From contig NZ_LR743509.1 in assembly GCF_902712875.1 (NCBI RefSeq), forward strand, positions 930,001 to 994,000: 64,000 nt of DNA. The letters are read 5' to 3'. This DNA is from Hyphomicrobium sp. ghe19. Its GTDB lineage: Bacteria; Pseudomonadota; Alphaproteobacteria; Rhizobiales; Hyphomicrobiaceae. Made by a program: the position numbers and the translations under genes. The notes beneath the pieces were generated by a model. That model worked only from the letters and a program-made list of their open reading frames with translations, was not told where the DNA came from and ran no database searches. This document shows, in pieces, positions 8,883 to 18,710 of this stretch; the stretch's first letter is position 1, and each line of letters starts with the position of its first letter.

Positions 8883-8908
8883 TGTTTATTCAAAGATAAC
8901 GCTCAGGC

Positions 8909-9397
8909 TCAGCTGCGGCCGAGAACCTCGAGCGAGACGCGGGCCAGGCCGGCGCCGGTCATGTTGATCTGCCGGGCAGCGCCGCGCGACAGGTCGATGA
9001 CGCGGCCGCCGACGAAGGGACCACGGTCATTGATGGTGACGACGACCGACTGGCCATTCGACTGGTTCGTGACGCGAACGCGCGTTCCGAACGGGAGCGT
9101 GCGGTGAGCGGCCGTCAGGCCTTCAGGGTTGAAGCGGGCGCCCGAAGCGGTCTGCTGGCCCTGCCAGTAGTAAGATGCGACTCCGTGCGAGCCGCCGCCG
9201 CCGCCAATCGACTTGCGGGTGGCGACTTTCCGGACGGCCTTGCGGCCGGAAACGTGGGCGTGCTTCTGGTAGGAAGCCTTGTGGTACGACGTCTTGTGAT
9301 ACGCCGCCTTGTGGTGCGACGAGGCTGCCATTGCAGGGACGGCTGCTGCCGTAACCCCAGCGAACGCGAACGCGGCGATCGCAATCTTTGAACGCAT
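8909..9397 (-). CDS. RlpA-like double-psi beta-barrel protein with His/Lys-rich linker
   Basis: 162 residues. A signal peptide ending in PAMAASS is followed by a linker of tandem Y-H-K repeats (HHKAAYHKTSYHKASYQKH, about residues 27-46), then a basic stretch, then the RlpA domain from about residue 70 with 'GVASYYWQGQQTASGARFN' and 'INDRGPFVGGRVIDLS'. It should act on periplasmic peptidoglycan. The His/Lys/Tyr repeats are unusual and could bind metal or wall polymer. An intrinsic terminator follows. Confidence 0.8.
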   Translation of the reverse strand: MRSKIAIAAFAFAGVTAAAVPAMAASSHHKAAYHKTSYHKASYQKHAHVSGRKAVRKVATRKSIGGGGGSHGVASYYWQGQQTASGARFNPEGLTAAHRTLPFGTRVRVTNQSNGQSVVVTINDRGPFVGGRVIDLSRGAARQINMTGAGLARVSLEVLGRS

Positions 9398-10084
9398 AGT
9401 TCACTCCTTGTTAAAGGAGCAGCAGTGGTTCGGGTCGAATGAGCGGTTTCCCCCGCCCGCGGCACGCCACCAGGCGACCACGGGGCAACCGCTTCGGAAG
9501 CGGCACCGTCGTTAATGTTGGGAGAAGTAGCTCTTAAGGCGAATTACCCCCTGTGACCCGTTACAGAACTCCAGAACCTGGTTCTTCCTGCTGCCCGTGC
9601 TAACTGGGGTCTCCCCCCGTCCTGGCTCGGCACAACCAGCACCCTGTGGATAAGAGGTCAACCCATAGCAGATACCACCTTTTAACCATAATCTGTAAGT
9701 TACGGAAAATTCTAAGTTATTTTGAATGCACTTTTAGGTTGCGCGACGCCAGGTCGCAGAATTGGACTCGCATTAAGGGAATGGAAATCGTGCGGAAGGT
9801 CGCGCCACAAAATCTCGACCGTTCAATCTCCTAGCGCAGCAGCGGCTTTTGTTGCTCTGTATACGCCATTTGCAACGTGTGTCCGCGGCTCGCACGCCAT
9901 CCGTTGCTCGCTGCTCGATCCATTGAAGGGTTCACATTAGTCGGGCCGGTCGCGGTATAGCATCGGCTTCTTTTTGTGCGTCGGATTTCGAGGGTGAGAC
10001 AGAGATGGGCGACCACGAACCGGTGCGGGCTCGCCCAACCGAGCCCGTAGTCAATCCAACGTTCGGCGTGGCGCTACACTGAGG
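9398..10084. other. 687-bp intergenic region without a convincing gene
   Basis: Short open frames here lack ribosome binding sites and domain character. The half near 9400-9450 is the leader of the rlpA-like gene. AGAACC-T-GGTTCT (9573-9585) is a perfect short inverted repeat of unknown meaning. I see no tRNA or rRNA. Confidence 0.4.
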
Positions 10085-11056
10085 TCAGAGCCATCCCTTT
10101 CTCTTGAAATAGAGGTAGGGGATGAGGGCTGCGAAAAACATCAGAAAGAGCGCCATCGGATAGCCCCAGGGCTGTTCAAGCTCGGGCATGTTCTTGAAGT
10201 TCATCCCGTAGATCGATGCGACCAGCGTCGGCGGCATCAGCATGACCGCCATGACCGAGAACAGTTTGATGATCTGGTTCTGCTCGGTCGAAATCATGCC
10301 GAGGGTCGCGTCGAGCAGAAAGCTCGTACGAGCCGATAGAAAGCGCATGCTTTCCATGAGCGACAGGATATCGTGATTGGCCGCTTCGATCCGCGCCAGC
10401 ACGCGGGTGTCGTCTTTGCGCTCGCGCGCGGCGTTCGCAAAGTAGAGCGAGAGCCGATGCAGCGACATGGCGCTTTCCTGCGCTCTCGAGGTTATGTCGC
10501 CTTCCTTGCCGACCGATTTGAGAAGGACGTCCAGGCGGCGGTTCTGGGGCCTGCGGCTGGCGGTGGTTTGCCCGAAGACGAGAGGCGCCATGCGTTCGAC
10601 CTCGTCCTGGACGCGCTCGATGAGATCGGCTTCCCGTTCGATCAGCATTTCCAACAGGCCGATCATCACGCCTGGGCCCGTTACGCAGTCGACATCGCCC
10701 TTGGCGGCTCTCGCGATGTAAATGGGAAATGCTCGCGGTTCGGCATAGCGCACGGTGACGAGGTTATTGCGGAAAAGGATGAAGGTGACGACGGACGTCA
10801 TCGGCACGCCCTGCTCGCTGTTATGCAGGATAATGCTCGTCATGTAGTAGGCGCCGTTCTCGGTATAGAAACGGTTCGAGGCCTCGATCTCGCGCATCTC
10901 CGACCGCGTCGGCACTTCTATGCCGAGCGCCTTCTCGATGAACTTGTCCTCATCTTCCTTCGGATCGATGAGGTCGATCCAGACGGCCGTCGTGATATCT
11001 CCGAGTGTGCCTCGCGGTACCAATTTCTCGCCAACTGCGTCATACACCGTGATCAT
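10085..11056 (-). CDS. CorA family divalent cation transporter
   Basis: 323 residues from the ATG giving MITVYD. The large N-terminal cytoplasmic domain is followed by two C-terminal membrane segments. The first ends in the CorA signature 'ASIYGMNFKNMPE' (GMN selectivity motif) and the second is 'YPMALFLMFFAALIPYLYF', followed by the usual basic tail. Mg2+ (or Co2+/Ni2+) transport as a pentamer is expected. The loop between the membrane segments keeps the acidic MPELE. An upstream in-frame GTG/ATG extension of 12 residues is less likely. Confidence 0.9.
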   Translation of the reverse strand: MITVYDAVGEKLVPRGTLGDITTAVWIDLIDPKEDEDKFIEKALGIEVPTRSEMREIEASNRFYTENGAYYMTSIILHNSEQGVPMTSVVTFILFRNNLVTVRYAEPRAFPIYIARAAKGDVDCVTGPGVMIGLLEMLIEREADLIERVQDEVERMAPLVFGQTTASRRPQNRRLDVLLKSVGKEGDITSRAQESAMSLHRLSLYFANAARERKDDTRVLARIEAANHDILSLMESMRFLSARTSFLLDATLGMISTEQNQIIKLFSVMAVMLMPPTLVASIYGMNFKNMPELEQPWGYPMALFLMFFAALIPYLYFKRKGWL

Positions 11057-11250
11057 TGTGCGTAGACCTTTTTGGATTCGCGTATTTCTCAATTGCCGGC
11101 CGACCGGCGGTTGGATCGGTTCCGGCGCAGCCGCCCAGGCATTTCACGTCGTTCGGCGCCGGACAATCCCGTAAGCTCTAAGTTTGGTGGATGAGGTTTG
11201 TTGCAGAGAGACGCACTAAGTGTGACAATTCAGTCTCAAAGGAGGGCTAC

Positions 11251-11574
11251 ATGGCTCTACGATTGATCGTCGGGATCGGTGGCAGGATCGGTGCCAGCGT
11301 CGCGCTCTTATCGGCGGGATTTGCGCTCCCCGCGGAGGCGAAGATCGCGTGCAACAAGGGTTATCAGCAGGTGCAGGGCCAGTGGCTGGCAACGCCTTAT
11401 TGCCAGGACCAGTACGTCGCGCAGGTGGCGCACGACTACGGGTTCAAGGCATCGCCCGACAGAGTTCGCAATGACCCGCTGTTCAAGCAGCACCTTTGCC
11501 GGTTCATCGGGCAGGACATCCGCATCAAGGAGTCTTGCGATGAGGTCAGCCCGTCGGTGCGCGGGCGCTTTTAG
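11251..11574 (+). CDS. small secreted protein of unknown function
   Basis: 107 residues. The ATG follows an excellent AAAGGAGGG. A signal peptide (VALLSAGFALPAEA) ends near residue 31. The mature part has four cysteines ('IACNKGYQ', 'PYCQDQYV', 'QHLCRFIG', 'KESCDEV'), enough for two disulfides. Hyphomicrobiales genomes carry similar short exported proteins, but I do not recognise a named family. It diverges from corA. Confidence 0.65.
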   Translation: MALRLIVGIGGRIGASVALLSAGFALPAEAKIACNKGYQQVQGQWLATPYCQDQYVAQVAHDYGFKASPDRVRNDPLFKQHLCRFIGQDIRIKESCDEVSPSVRGRF

Positions 11575-11600
11575 TTGTGAGTGACGATTTCGGTGGGATG

Positions 11601-11626
11601 CGGTGATCATCTCGCGACGATCACCG
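11601..11626. terminator. hairpin between convergent genes
   Basis: CGGTGATC/GATCACCG forms an 8-bp stem with a 10-base loop between two convergent stop codons. There is no clear T-run, so termination is only possible. Confidence 0.35.
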
Positions 11627-11650
11627 GCATAGATCTCAACTGAGGTCGTC

Positions 11651-12145
11651 TCAGCTCAGGTCTGGCGTGACCTCGCCAACGTCTTTGGCACGGCGGACGC
11701 TGCCGTCGAATTGCGCGCCTTCGTCAATCGAGAGCGTCTGCTTGACGATGTCGCCGTCGACTCGCGATGTCGCGTTGAGGTTGACCGAGGTGCCTTTCAG
11801 GGCGCCGCTCACTTCGCCTTGCACCGTGATGGTGCGTGCCGTGATGGTGCCTACAACACTTCCCGTCTCGCCGACCGTCACGGCTTCGCCGTGCACATCG
11901 CCCTGGATATGTCCGGCAATGAGAAGCGAGCCTTTGGTTTTGATCACGAGCTGCTGACCGGCAATCGTGATGTCCTGCCCGAGGACTGACGTCGGCGCGT
12001 CGATCACTGAGCCCGATTGCTGAAGCGGAGAGCCGAAAAGCGGCGGAGCCGGAGTTTTCATCTGTGGTATCGGCTGCTGTTGCGGTGTGAGTGTCTTGAC
12101 TGGCTCAGGGCCACGAATATCCGGCGTCGCTACGCGGTTGAACAT
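11651..12145 (-). CDS. bactofilin (polymer-forming cytoskeletal protein)
   Basis: 164 residues. A Pro/Gln-rich head (about 1-45) precedes a right-handed beta-helix core at about residues 55-150 with regular turns such as 'LLIAGHIQGDVHGEAVTVGE', 'GTITARTITVQGEVSGAL' and 'LNATSRVDGDIVKQTLSID', ending 'GAQFDGSVRR'. This is the bactofilin fold. Bactofilins polymerise on the membrane and scaffold cell-wall or stalk machinery; in budding, stalked Hyphomicrobium a morphogenetic role is attractive but unproven. A second bactofilin lies at 46224-46748. Confidence 0.9.
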   Translation of the reverse strand: MFNRVATPDIRGPEPVKTLTPQQQPIPQMKTPAPPLFGSPLQQSGSVIDAPTSVLGQDITIAGQQLVIKTKGSLLIAGHIQGDVHGEAVTVGETGSVVGTITARTITVQGEVSGALKGTSVNLNATSRVDGDIVKQTLSIDEGAQFDGSVRRAKDVGEVTPDLS

Positions 12146-12316
12146 CTGACTACCCCCAAAAAAGAACTGCTGTCGCCCGTCCCGCTACCGCAGCCTAACC
12201 ACCGTACTTGGCGTACATTATGGCCAAGTTGGCATATGTGCCAGCCTAGTTTCGCCGCGCTGCGAAAAACCTTTTTTGCGGAAGATCATTAACGTCACCC
12301 TTTGCCCAAAAAGCGA

Positions 12317-12341
12317 GCGGGCCGCCTGTTGGACGGCCCGC
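12317..12341 (-). terminator. intrinsic terminator of the His-rich secreted protein gene
   Basis: The 8-bp stem GCGGGCCG/CGGCCCGC, read on the minus strand, is followed within four bases by GCTTTTTGGG. It lies 30 bases downstream of the gene at 12371-12697. Confidence 0.7.
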
Positions 12342-12370
12342 GCAAAGCATTCTCGATCAACCCGCGAGAC

Positions 12371-12697
12371 CTATCTGTGCAGGTCTACGAACGGCGCAAC
12401 GATGTGCTTGCCGTGACGGTCCTTGTAGACGTGCACGAAGGGGGCATCGACGACCGTTCTGCGGCCGCTTTCCATGCGCGTGAACGGTGCATGCACGACA
12501 TGACGATCCCGATGGCGGTAGTGGCGATGCTGATGCCGATGGCGACGGTCGTCGCGGCGGTAATCCACTTGAACGTGGCTGGTGGATACTTCGCCTGCAG
12601 GCTTCGCGATCGTCATCGCGTCTGCTGCGGATACGGTCAGCGCGACCGAGCCTAGCATCGCGGCAATGGTTAGCGCGCGGGGGAAAAATGCCGTCAT
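12371..12697 (-). CDS. secreted histidine-rich protein of unknown function
   Basis: 108 residues with a signal peptide (LTIAAMLGSVALTVSAADA). The mature chain has a dense His/Arg block ('RRHRHQHRHYRHRDRHVVH', about residues 52-70) followed by two similar units, 'HAPFTRMESGRRTVVDAPFVHV' split around 'VDAPF' and 'VAPFVDL'. The His block suggests metal binding. I do not recognise the family. It ends in its own terminator, and no partner gene is adjacent on the same strand. Confidence 0.6.
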   Translation of the reverse strand: MTAFFPRALTIAAMLGSVALTVSAADAMTIAKPAGEVSTSHVQVDYRRDDRRHRHQHRHYRHRDRHVVHAPFTRMESGRRTVVDAPFVHVYKDRHGKHIVAPFVDLHR

Positions 12698-12920
12698 CAG
12701 ATACTCACTTCATTTCTGTTTGTAGGTCATTGAAATTAAGGGCCATTCGGTTTGAGTGCAACTCGGGTGCGGCAAACGTCCGACTCATGCGACACTTGTG
12801 CTGAAGTTGAGCCTGGGTAGTGAAGCCAGAAAGCGGCGTGCTCGTCCCAATTTTTCTGCGACGGGCTGCTGCCGCCATTGGAGTCTGCTAGGTTCCGTTA
12901 ATAAAATAAGGGAGGACAAT

Positions 12921-14312
12921 ATGTTCGTATGCCGGGTGGCGCTCTTATGTGGTCTGACGGCACTTTTCGCCGTACCCGTCGCCTATGCAGCGGATGAAGC
13001 AGTCTGTCCTCGCGCTGGCACGCTCGGGGTATCCCGCACCGTCGAAATCGACACGACCGGCGGCCCTGGCTTCGGCATGGACAACTACAAGGCCTATGAC
13101 TTCCTGCAGGACAAGGAAGTCATCCTGACCTTCGATGACGGCCCGCAGAAATATACGACGGAAGCCGTGCTGAAGGCACTGGCCGACGAATGCGTGAAAG
13201 CGACGTTCTTCTCGATCGGAAAGATGGCGCTCGGATATCCTGAGATCATCCGTGAAGTCGCCAAAGCCGGACATACGGTCGGCACGCACACGTGGAGTCA
13301 CAAGTCGATCGCCAAGCTCAAGACGTTCGACGAAGGCAAGGACGAGATCGAGCGCGGCGTCAGCGCGGTTCATCGCGCAGTTGGCGGGCCGGTCGCGCCG
13401 TTCTTCCGCTTTCCAACTCTCGCCGATACGCCAGAGGCCGTCGCCTATCTCGGCAGACGCAACATCGCGATGTTCTCGACCGACATCGATAGCTTTGATT
13501 TCAAACCCCAGACGGCCGATCACCTCGTAAAGTCGCTGATGCAGAAGATCGACAAGAGGGGCAAGGGCATCCTCTTGATGCACGACATTCACAAGACGAC
13601 CGCGAAGGCCGTGCCAATGATCCTCGCCGAGCTCAAGGCGAAGGGATACAAAATCGTCCACATGACGGCGAAGTTCCCGCTGACGACAGTCGCGGAATAC
13701 GATCAAGCCATCGAAAAGGAAGCCAAGGGCTTGCCGCAGGTCGGCACAGAACGACCGGTGTCGAGCATCGTCAAGACGATCGATGGTCCGGCGCCGGCGC
13801 CCGAGTCTGCTTCGAACGGTGGAGAGCCCGAAGGACTGCCGGCTCCGCCAACTCCTGAGGCTTCGACGACTACGGGCTCCGCGGCTCCGGCTGCTGGGAC
13901 CGCGACGCCTGCGGCTCAGGCGGCGCCGCCGCTTCCGGCGTTTCCGACAACACCTTCGACCGAACCAGCGTCCAATCCGGCTCCGGGCAAGCAGTCGGCT
14001 GTCGCGCCGATGAAGTCCATCGCCGAGCCGTCGTCGCCGCCGTCTCCGAATGGCCCGGTCGTCACGGTGACGGGCAGCTTTCCGGCGGCCAACAATGCAG
14101 CCGCTTCACCAACGCACACCGCGGCCGTGAACTTGGCGTCAGAGACGCCGTCTCCGGTTAAGACCGTTTCAGGAACAGGGCCGCAGGAGACGGCGACGGC
14201 AAATGCCGCTCCCGCTGCGCCTATGATGCCGGTCGAGACGGGACCGCAGCAGCCGCAGAAATCGATTTCACAGCGCGTGAAGGAAGCTTGGGAATATTGG
14301 TTCGGCCAGTAA
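12921..14312 (+). CDS. polysaccharide deacetylase (NodB homology) with Pro/Ala-rich tail
   Basis: 463 residues from the ATG preceded by GGGAGGA. A signal peptide (ALLCGLTALFAVPVAYA) is followed by a NodB domain at about residues 65-250 with motif 1 'TFDDGP', motif 2 'HTWSH', 'FFRFPTLADT' in place of the usual R-x-P-Y, and motif 5 'LLMHDIH'. These Asp/His residues hold the catalytic metal for N-deacetylation of GlcNAc-type polymers. The last 200 residues are low-complexity Pro/Ala/Ser ending 'VKEAWEYWFGQ'. Periplasmic action on peptidoglycan or an exopolysaccharide is expected; the substrate cannot be told. A strong terminator follows. Confidence 0.85.
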   Translation: MFVCRVALLCGLTALFAVPVAYAADEAVCPRAGTLGVSRTVEIDTTGGPGFGMDNYKAYDFLQDKEVILTFDDGPQKYTTEAVLKALADECVKATFFSIGKMALGYPEIIREVAKAGHTVGTHTWSHKSIAKLKTFDEGKDEIERGVSAVHRAVGGPVAPFFRFPTLADTPEAVAYLGRRNIAMFSTDIDSFDFKPQTADHLVKSLMQKIDKRGKGILLMHDIHKTTAKAVPMILAELKAKGYKIVHMTAKFPLTTVAEYDQAIEKEAKGLPQVGTERPVSSIVKTIDGPAPAPESASNGGEPEGLPAPPTPEASTTTGSAAPAAGTATPAAQAAPPLPAFPTTPSTEPASNPAPGKQSAVAPMKSIAEPSSPPSPNGPVVTVTGSFPAANNAAASPTHTAAVNLASETPSPVKTVSGTGPQETATANAAPAAPMMPVETGPQQPQKSISQRVKEAWEYWFGQ

Positions 14313-14330
14313 GCGCCGGACGCCCGATAC

Positions 14331-14369
14331 AAAAAAGAAATGGGCGGCGATGCCACCCATTTCTTTTTG
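14331..14369 (+). terminator. strong intrinsic terminator after the deacetylase gene
   Basis: AAAAAGAAATGGG and CCCATTTCTTTTT form a near-perfect stem with a short loop and end in a T-run. It starts 19 bases after the stop codon and could work in both directions. Confidence 0.85.
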
Positions 14370-14717
14370 GACGCCCTGTTAGGCCCCCCCGGGCCCGCCG
14401 CAAACCAAGTGTTTTGGCCTAAGCGCAAGACAGCGCAGTGGCTTATCCTTGGGCGTTCGCTACGGCCGACGCTGATGATCGACGTGCAGCGTTTCCGGCA
14501 TCAAGTGGGACTAAACCCATCCCCCAGTCGATCCCCCGATCGGCTGCCCACTTGACGCAAAGCTATGTGAGGCCGGGCGCTTCTTCCAGATAAAACGAAT
14601 CATCTTGCTCTGAATCCAGGCGGGTGTGGCGTCCTGGATACAACTCAATGATTTATCAGCATGCGGCGCATATTGCTGTGGATAGGCCTAACGCGGCGCG
14701 CTTTCGGCAAAAAGAAA

Positions 14718-14741
14718 GGGCCGCTCCCGAAAGAGCGGCCC
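14718..14741 (-). terminator. intrinsic terminator of the 25-codon ORF
   Basis: GGGCCGCTC-CCGAAA-GAGCGGCCC is a perfect 9-bp stem. Read on the minus strand it is followed by TTTCTTTTT. It lies 48 bases past the stop codon of the short reading frame at 14789-14866. Confidence 0.85.
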
Positions 14742-14788
14742 CGTGAGATCATCGTTGTGAGCGGAGTGCAATGTCTACCGCTTAGGTC

Positions 14789-14866
14789 TCAGATGCGCTC
14801 CAGGAGAGTTCCGGATGCAAGCCTGAGCGACCACGACATCGTCCGCCTCAAGATCCCACTCGACAT
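14789..14866 (-). CDS. 25-residue peptide with maximal Shine-Dalgarno sequence
   Basis: A 26-codon frame encodes MSSGILRRTMSWSLRLASGT followed by LLERI and a TGA stop. The preceding AGGAGGTGATCC (14879 down to 14868) is fully complementary to the 3' end of 16S rRNA, with seven bases between the GGAGG core and the ATG. An intrinsic terminator follows, so the unit looks like a self-contained short transcript. The peptide is basic and moderately hydrophobic (four Arg, one Trp). It may be a functional small protein or a leader peptide; no gene lies directly downstream on this strand before the terminator. I know no named family. Confidence 0.55.
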   Translation of the reverse strand: MSSGILRRTMSWSLRLASGTLLERI

Positions 14867-14985
14867 CGGATCACCTCCTCTCGGTTGTTGAAAGATGAAG
14901 ATAAGCTGGCACTGTTTGCCGTCTTTGAAAAGGGGCGTGCGACGATCCTGCCAGCGTTGCGGCCTTTTCTAGTTCCATAGGGGCT

Positions 14986-15333
14986 CTAGTTCCATCGAGG
15001 CTGAGCGATAAGCAGCGTGATGACGAATAGTGCGGCGGCGATTGCCGGAAGGGCGAGAACGGCCAGCACCGCATTCGCTGGCCCACGGCGGTCCTTGGTC
15101 TTGAGGCCGTAGCCCACGGCGATGATCGCGCTGATGCCGCCGAGCACGCTCAGCCAAAGCAGGATGTTGAAGGACGATACGGAGCCGTCGGCGACGCCCA
15201 CGAGGAAGAAGTAGAGCGCGAGAAAAAGCGCGGCGACGTCGACCACCAGGAAGGTTCGAAAGATGAGCATGGGAAACCCATTGAGCTGAAGCTTGGAGCG
15301 GGCGGCGCGTATTTCTGCGTGGCGTGCGGTCAA
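14986..15333 (-). CDS. small membrane protein, unknown function
   Basis: 115 residues with three predicted membrane segments: 'TFLVVDVAALFLALYFFLV', 'ILLWLSVLGGISAIIAVGYG' and 'AVLAVLALPAIAAALFVITL'. The start ATG overlaps the stop of the upstream gene (ATGA, 15330-15333), so the two are translationally coupled. An internal ATG giving MLIFRTFLV is an alternative start. I do not recognise the family. Confidence 0.6.
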   Translation of the reverse strand: MTARHAEIRAARSKLQLNGFPMLIFRTFLVVDVAALFLALYFFLVGVADGSVSSFNILLWLSVLGGISAIIAVGYGLKTKDRRGPANAVLAVLALPAIAAALFVITLLIAQPRWN

Positions 15334-15740
15334 TCACTGTGCCTGCGCATTTCCATCGCCCGGCCAAAGCCCGCGAGCAGCGTTCCCAGTCCAAAGAGGC
15401 CCAGAACGGCGAGTTGGAGATTGTCTTCAACGCCTTCCTTCTCGAACATGTAGTCAGAGATATCGGCGTCAGACGTCTTGAACCGGTCGAGGGTCTTCTC
15501 TCGTTCCGCTTCAGCTTCCTTGATCCTATCGGCGGGGGCGTTCAACGTCTGCAGGATGACGATTTGATTGTCGTGAACCGCCTTGATCTGCACCTGCGCC
15601 GATTGCTGAATGCTGAATGTCGCAAGCCGCCATTCGATCTGGCGCTTCAAGGGGTCGAGATAAAACATCTGCGTTGCCGTCGCCCCGAGCAGCAGCACGA
15701 TCCCGAACAGTTCGCCGAGTTGGTATGTTTTGAAGCCCAT
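15330..15740 (-). CDS. membrane-anchored helical protein, unknown function
   Basis: 136 residues. An N-terminal membrane segment (LGELFGIVLLLGATATQMFY) and a C-terminal one (LQLAVLGLFGLGTLLAGFG) flank a charged helical middle (IKEAEAEREKTLDRFKTSDA) likely to be a coiled coil in the periplasm or cytoplasm. It overlaps the downstream membrane-protein gene by four bases, suggesting a two-protein complex. No family is recognised. Confidence 0.6.
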   Translation of the reverse strand: MGFKTYQLGELFGIVLLLGATATQMFYLDPLKRQIEWRLATFSIQQSAQVQIKAVHDNQIVILQTLNAPADRIKEAEAEREKTLDRFKTSDADISDYMFEKEGVEDNLQLAVLGLFGLGTLLAGFGRAMEMRRHSD

Positions 15741-15840
15741 CGGTCTCCCCCCGATTATCCGCGTTCCCCGTTTTTCTTTGATGGAGCAAAAGACGAGTTC
15801 ATGCCATTGATTTTCGGGAAGAGGGCCGACGAATGGGTGG

Positions 15841-16067
15841 CCTACGAGCGCAAGCCCCAGCCGGGCGGCCGATCTTGGAAAGCTTCGCGCTTCGCCCGCT
15901 ATCTCACCGCTCTATGACTGGTCGGGATCTTATGTCGGTTACAGGCGGGGTATTGGTGGAACCACCTCGATTATGACGGGATCGGTTATCGCGCCGAGCA
16001 TAAGGATAGCATCGACCTGACGTCCCACTCTGTTCGCTTGGGCGTTTCATATGGGCTCGGCAAATAG
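15841..16067 (+). pseudogene. remnant of an outer-membrane beta-barrel protein (Omp25/RopB-like)
   Basis: One frame reads 'RAADLGKL...SPLYDWSGSYVGYR', the typical start of the mature 'AADL...W(S/T)GFYVG' surface-antigen family. A shifted frame a few codons later reads 'AGYWWNHLDYDGIGYRAEH', then 'HSVRLGVSYGLGK' and stop, the typical final strand. Frame change and stop codons separate the two parts, and the whole central barrel (well over 100 residues) is missing. This is therefore an internally deleted, frameshifted fragment. It is followed by an intact terminator. Confidence 0.65.
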
Positions 16068-16094
16068 CCCCACGTGACGGGCGTGCCACAATGG

Positions 16095-16123
16095 AAAAGC
16101 CGGGCATTAGCCCGGCTTTTTTT
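16095..16123 (+). terminator. intrinsic terminator after the porin remnant
   Basis: GCCGGGC-ATTA-GCCCGGC followed by TTTTTTT, and preceded by AAAA, is a classic bidirectional terminator. It probably served the decayed gene and may now also stop thiC transcripts arriving from the other side. Confidence 0.85.
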
Positions 16124-16161
16124 GTTTCGTTGAAAGCTTCGATGGTTGTGTCGTTGACGGA

Positions 16162-18231
<2,070 letters not shown>

Positions 18232-18284
18232 AAACGAGACCACCGTGACTCCATTGGCCGACGTTTGCAAGCCTCGCGGAACAA

Positions 18285-18685
18285 TTACCGCCGTCATCCC
18301 CGCGAAGGCGCGGGGATCCGCCCAAGCTGCCGGGGCCAAGAAAGCGGGCGCAGACGTGTGTTGGGCCTATGGGTTTCCATCGGCCTGGATAGATCCCGGC
18401 CTTCGCTGGGATGACGGTGGGTATGGGCGAGCGGGCTGACAAACACTTGTCATCCTCGGGCTTGGCCCGAGGATCCATCGATCCGCATCAATGGTGTCCG
18501 CTGCGCAATGGATCCTCGGCATGAAGCCGAGGATGACAGCGGATGGGATGCTGGGCGTGGATCCCGGCTCGGTGCTGCCTATCCCGAAACGTCATCCCCG
18601 CGAAGGCGGGGATCCGCCCAAGCCTCCGTTCATCGCAAGTATCCAGCCTGGATGGATCCCGGCCTTCGCCGGGATGACGAAATGA
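18285..18685. repeat. cluster of dispersed palindromic repeats in alternating orientation
   Basis: At least six related units occur in 400 bp: near 18290, 18385, 18447, 18512, 18593 and 18652. Half of them read GTCATCCCCGCGAAGGCGGG followed by GATCC; the others read GGATCCCGGCCTTCGCCGGG followed by ATGAC. One pair carries the variant CCTCGG core. Each unit can form a hairpin, and neighbouring units are inverted, so larger cruciforms are possible. No gene lies here. A further unit is at about 31748-31775. Confidence 0.8.
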
Positions 18686-18710
18686 AACGGCGCGCTTTGA
18701 ATAGGCGAAG

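Noticed and set aside
14868..14879. GGATCACCTCCT on the plus strand, which looks like the 3' end of 16S rRNA
   Set aside because: No rRNA sequence precedes it. It is the complement of an unusually long Shine-Dalgarno sequence serving a short minus-strand ORF.
18287..18680. CRISPR array
   Set aside because: Repeats are palindromic, alternate in orientation and have unequal spacing with no unique spacers of fixed length; no cas genes are present.
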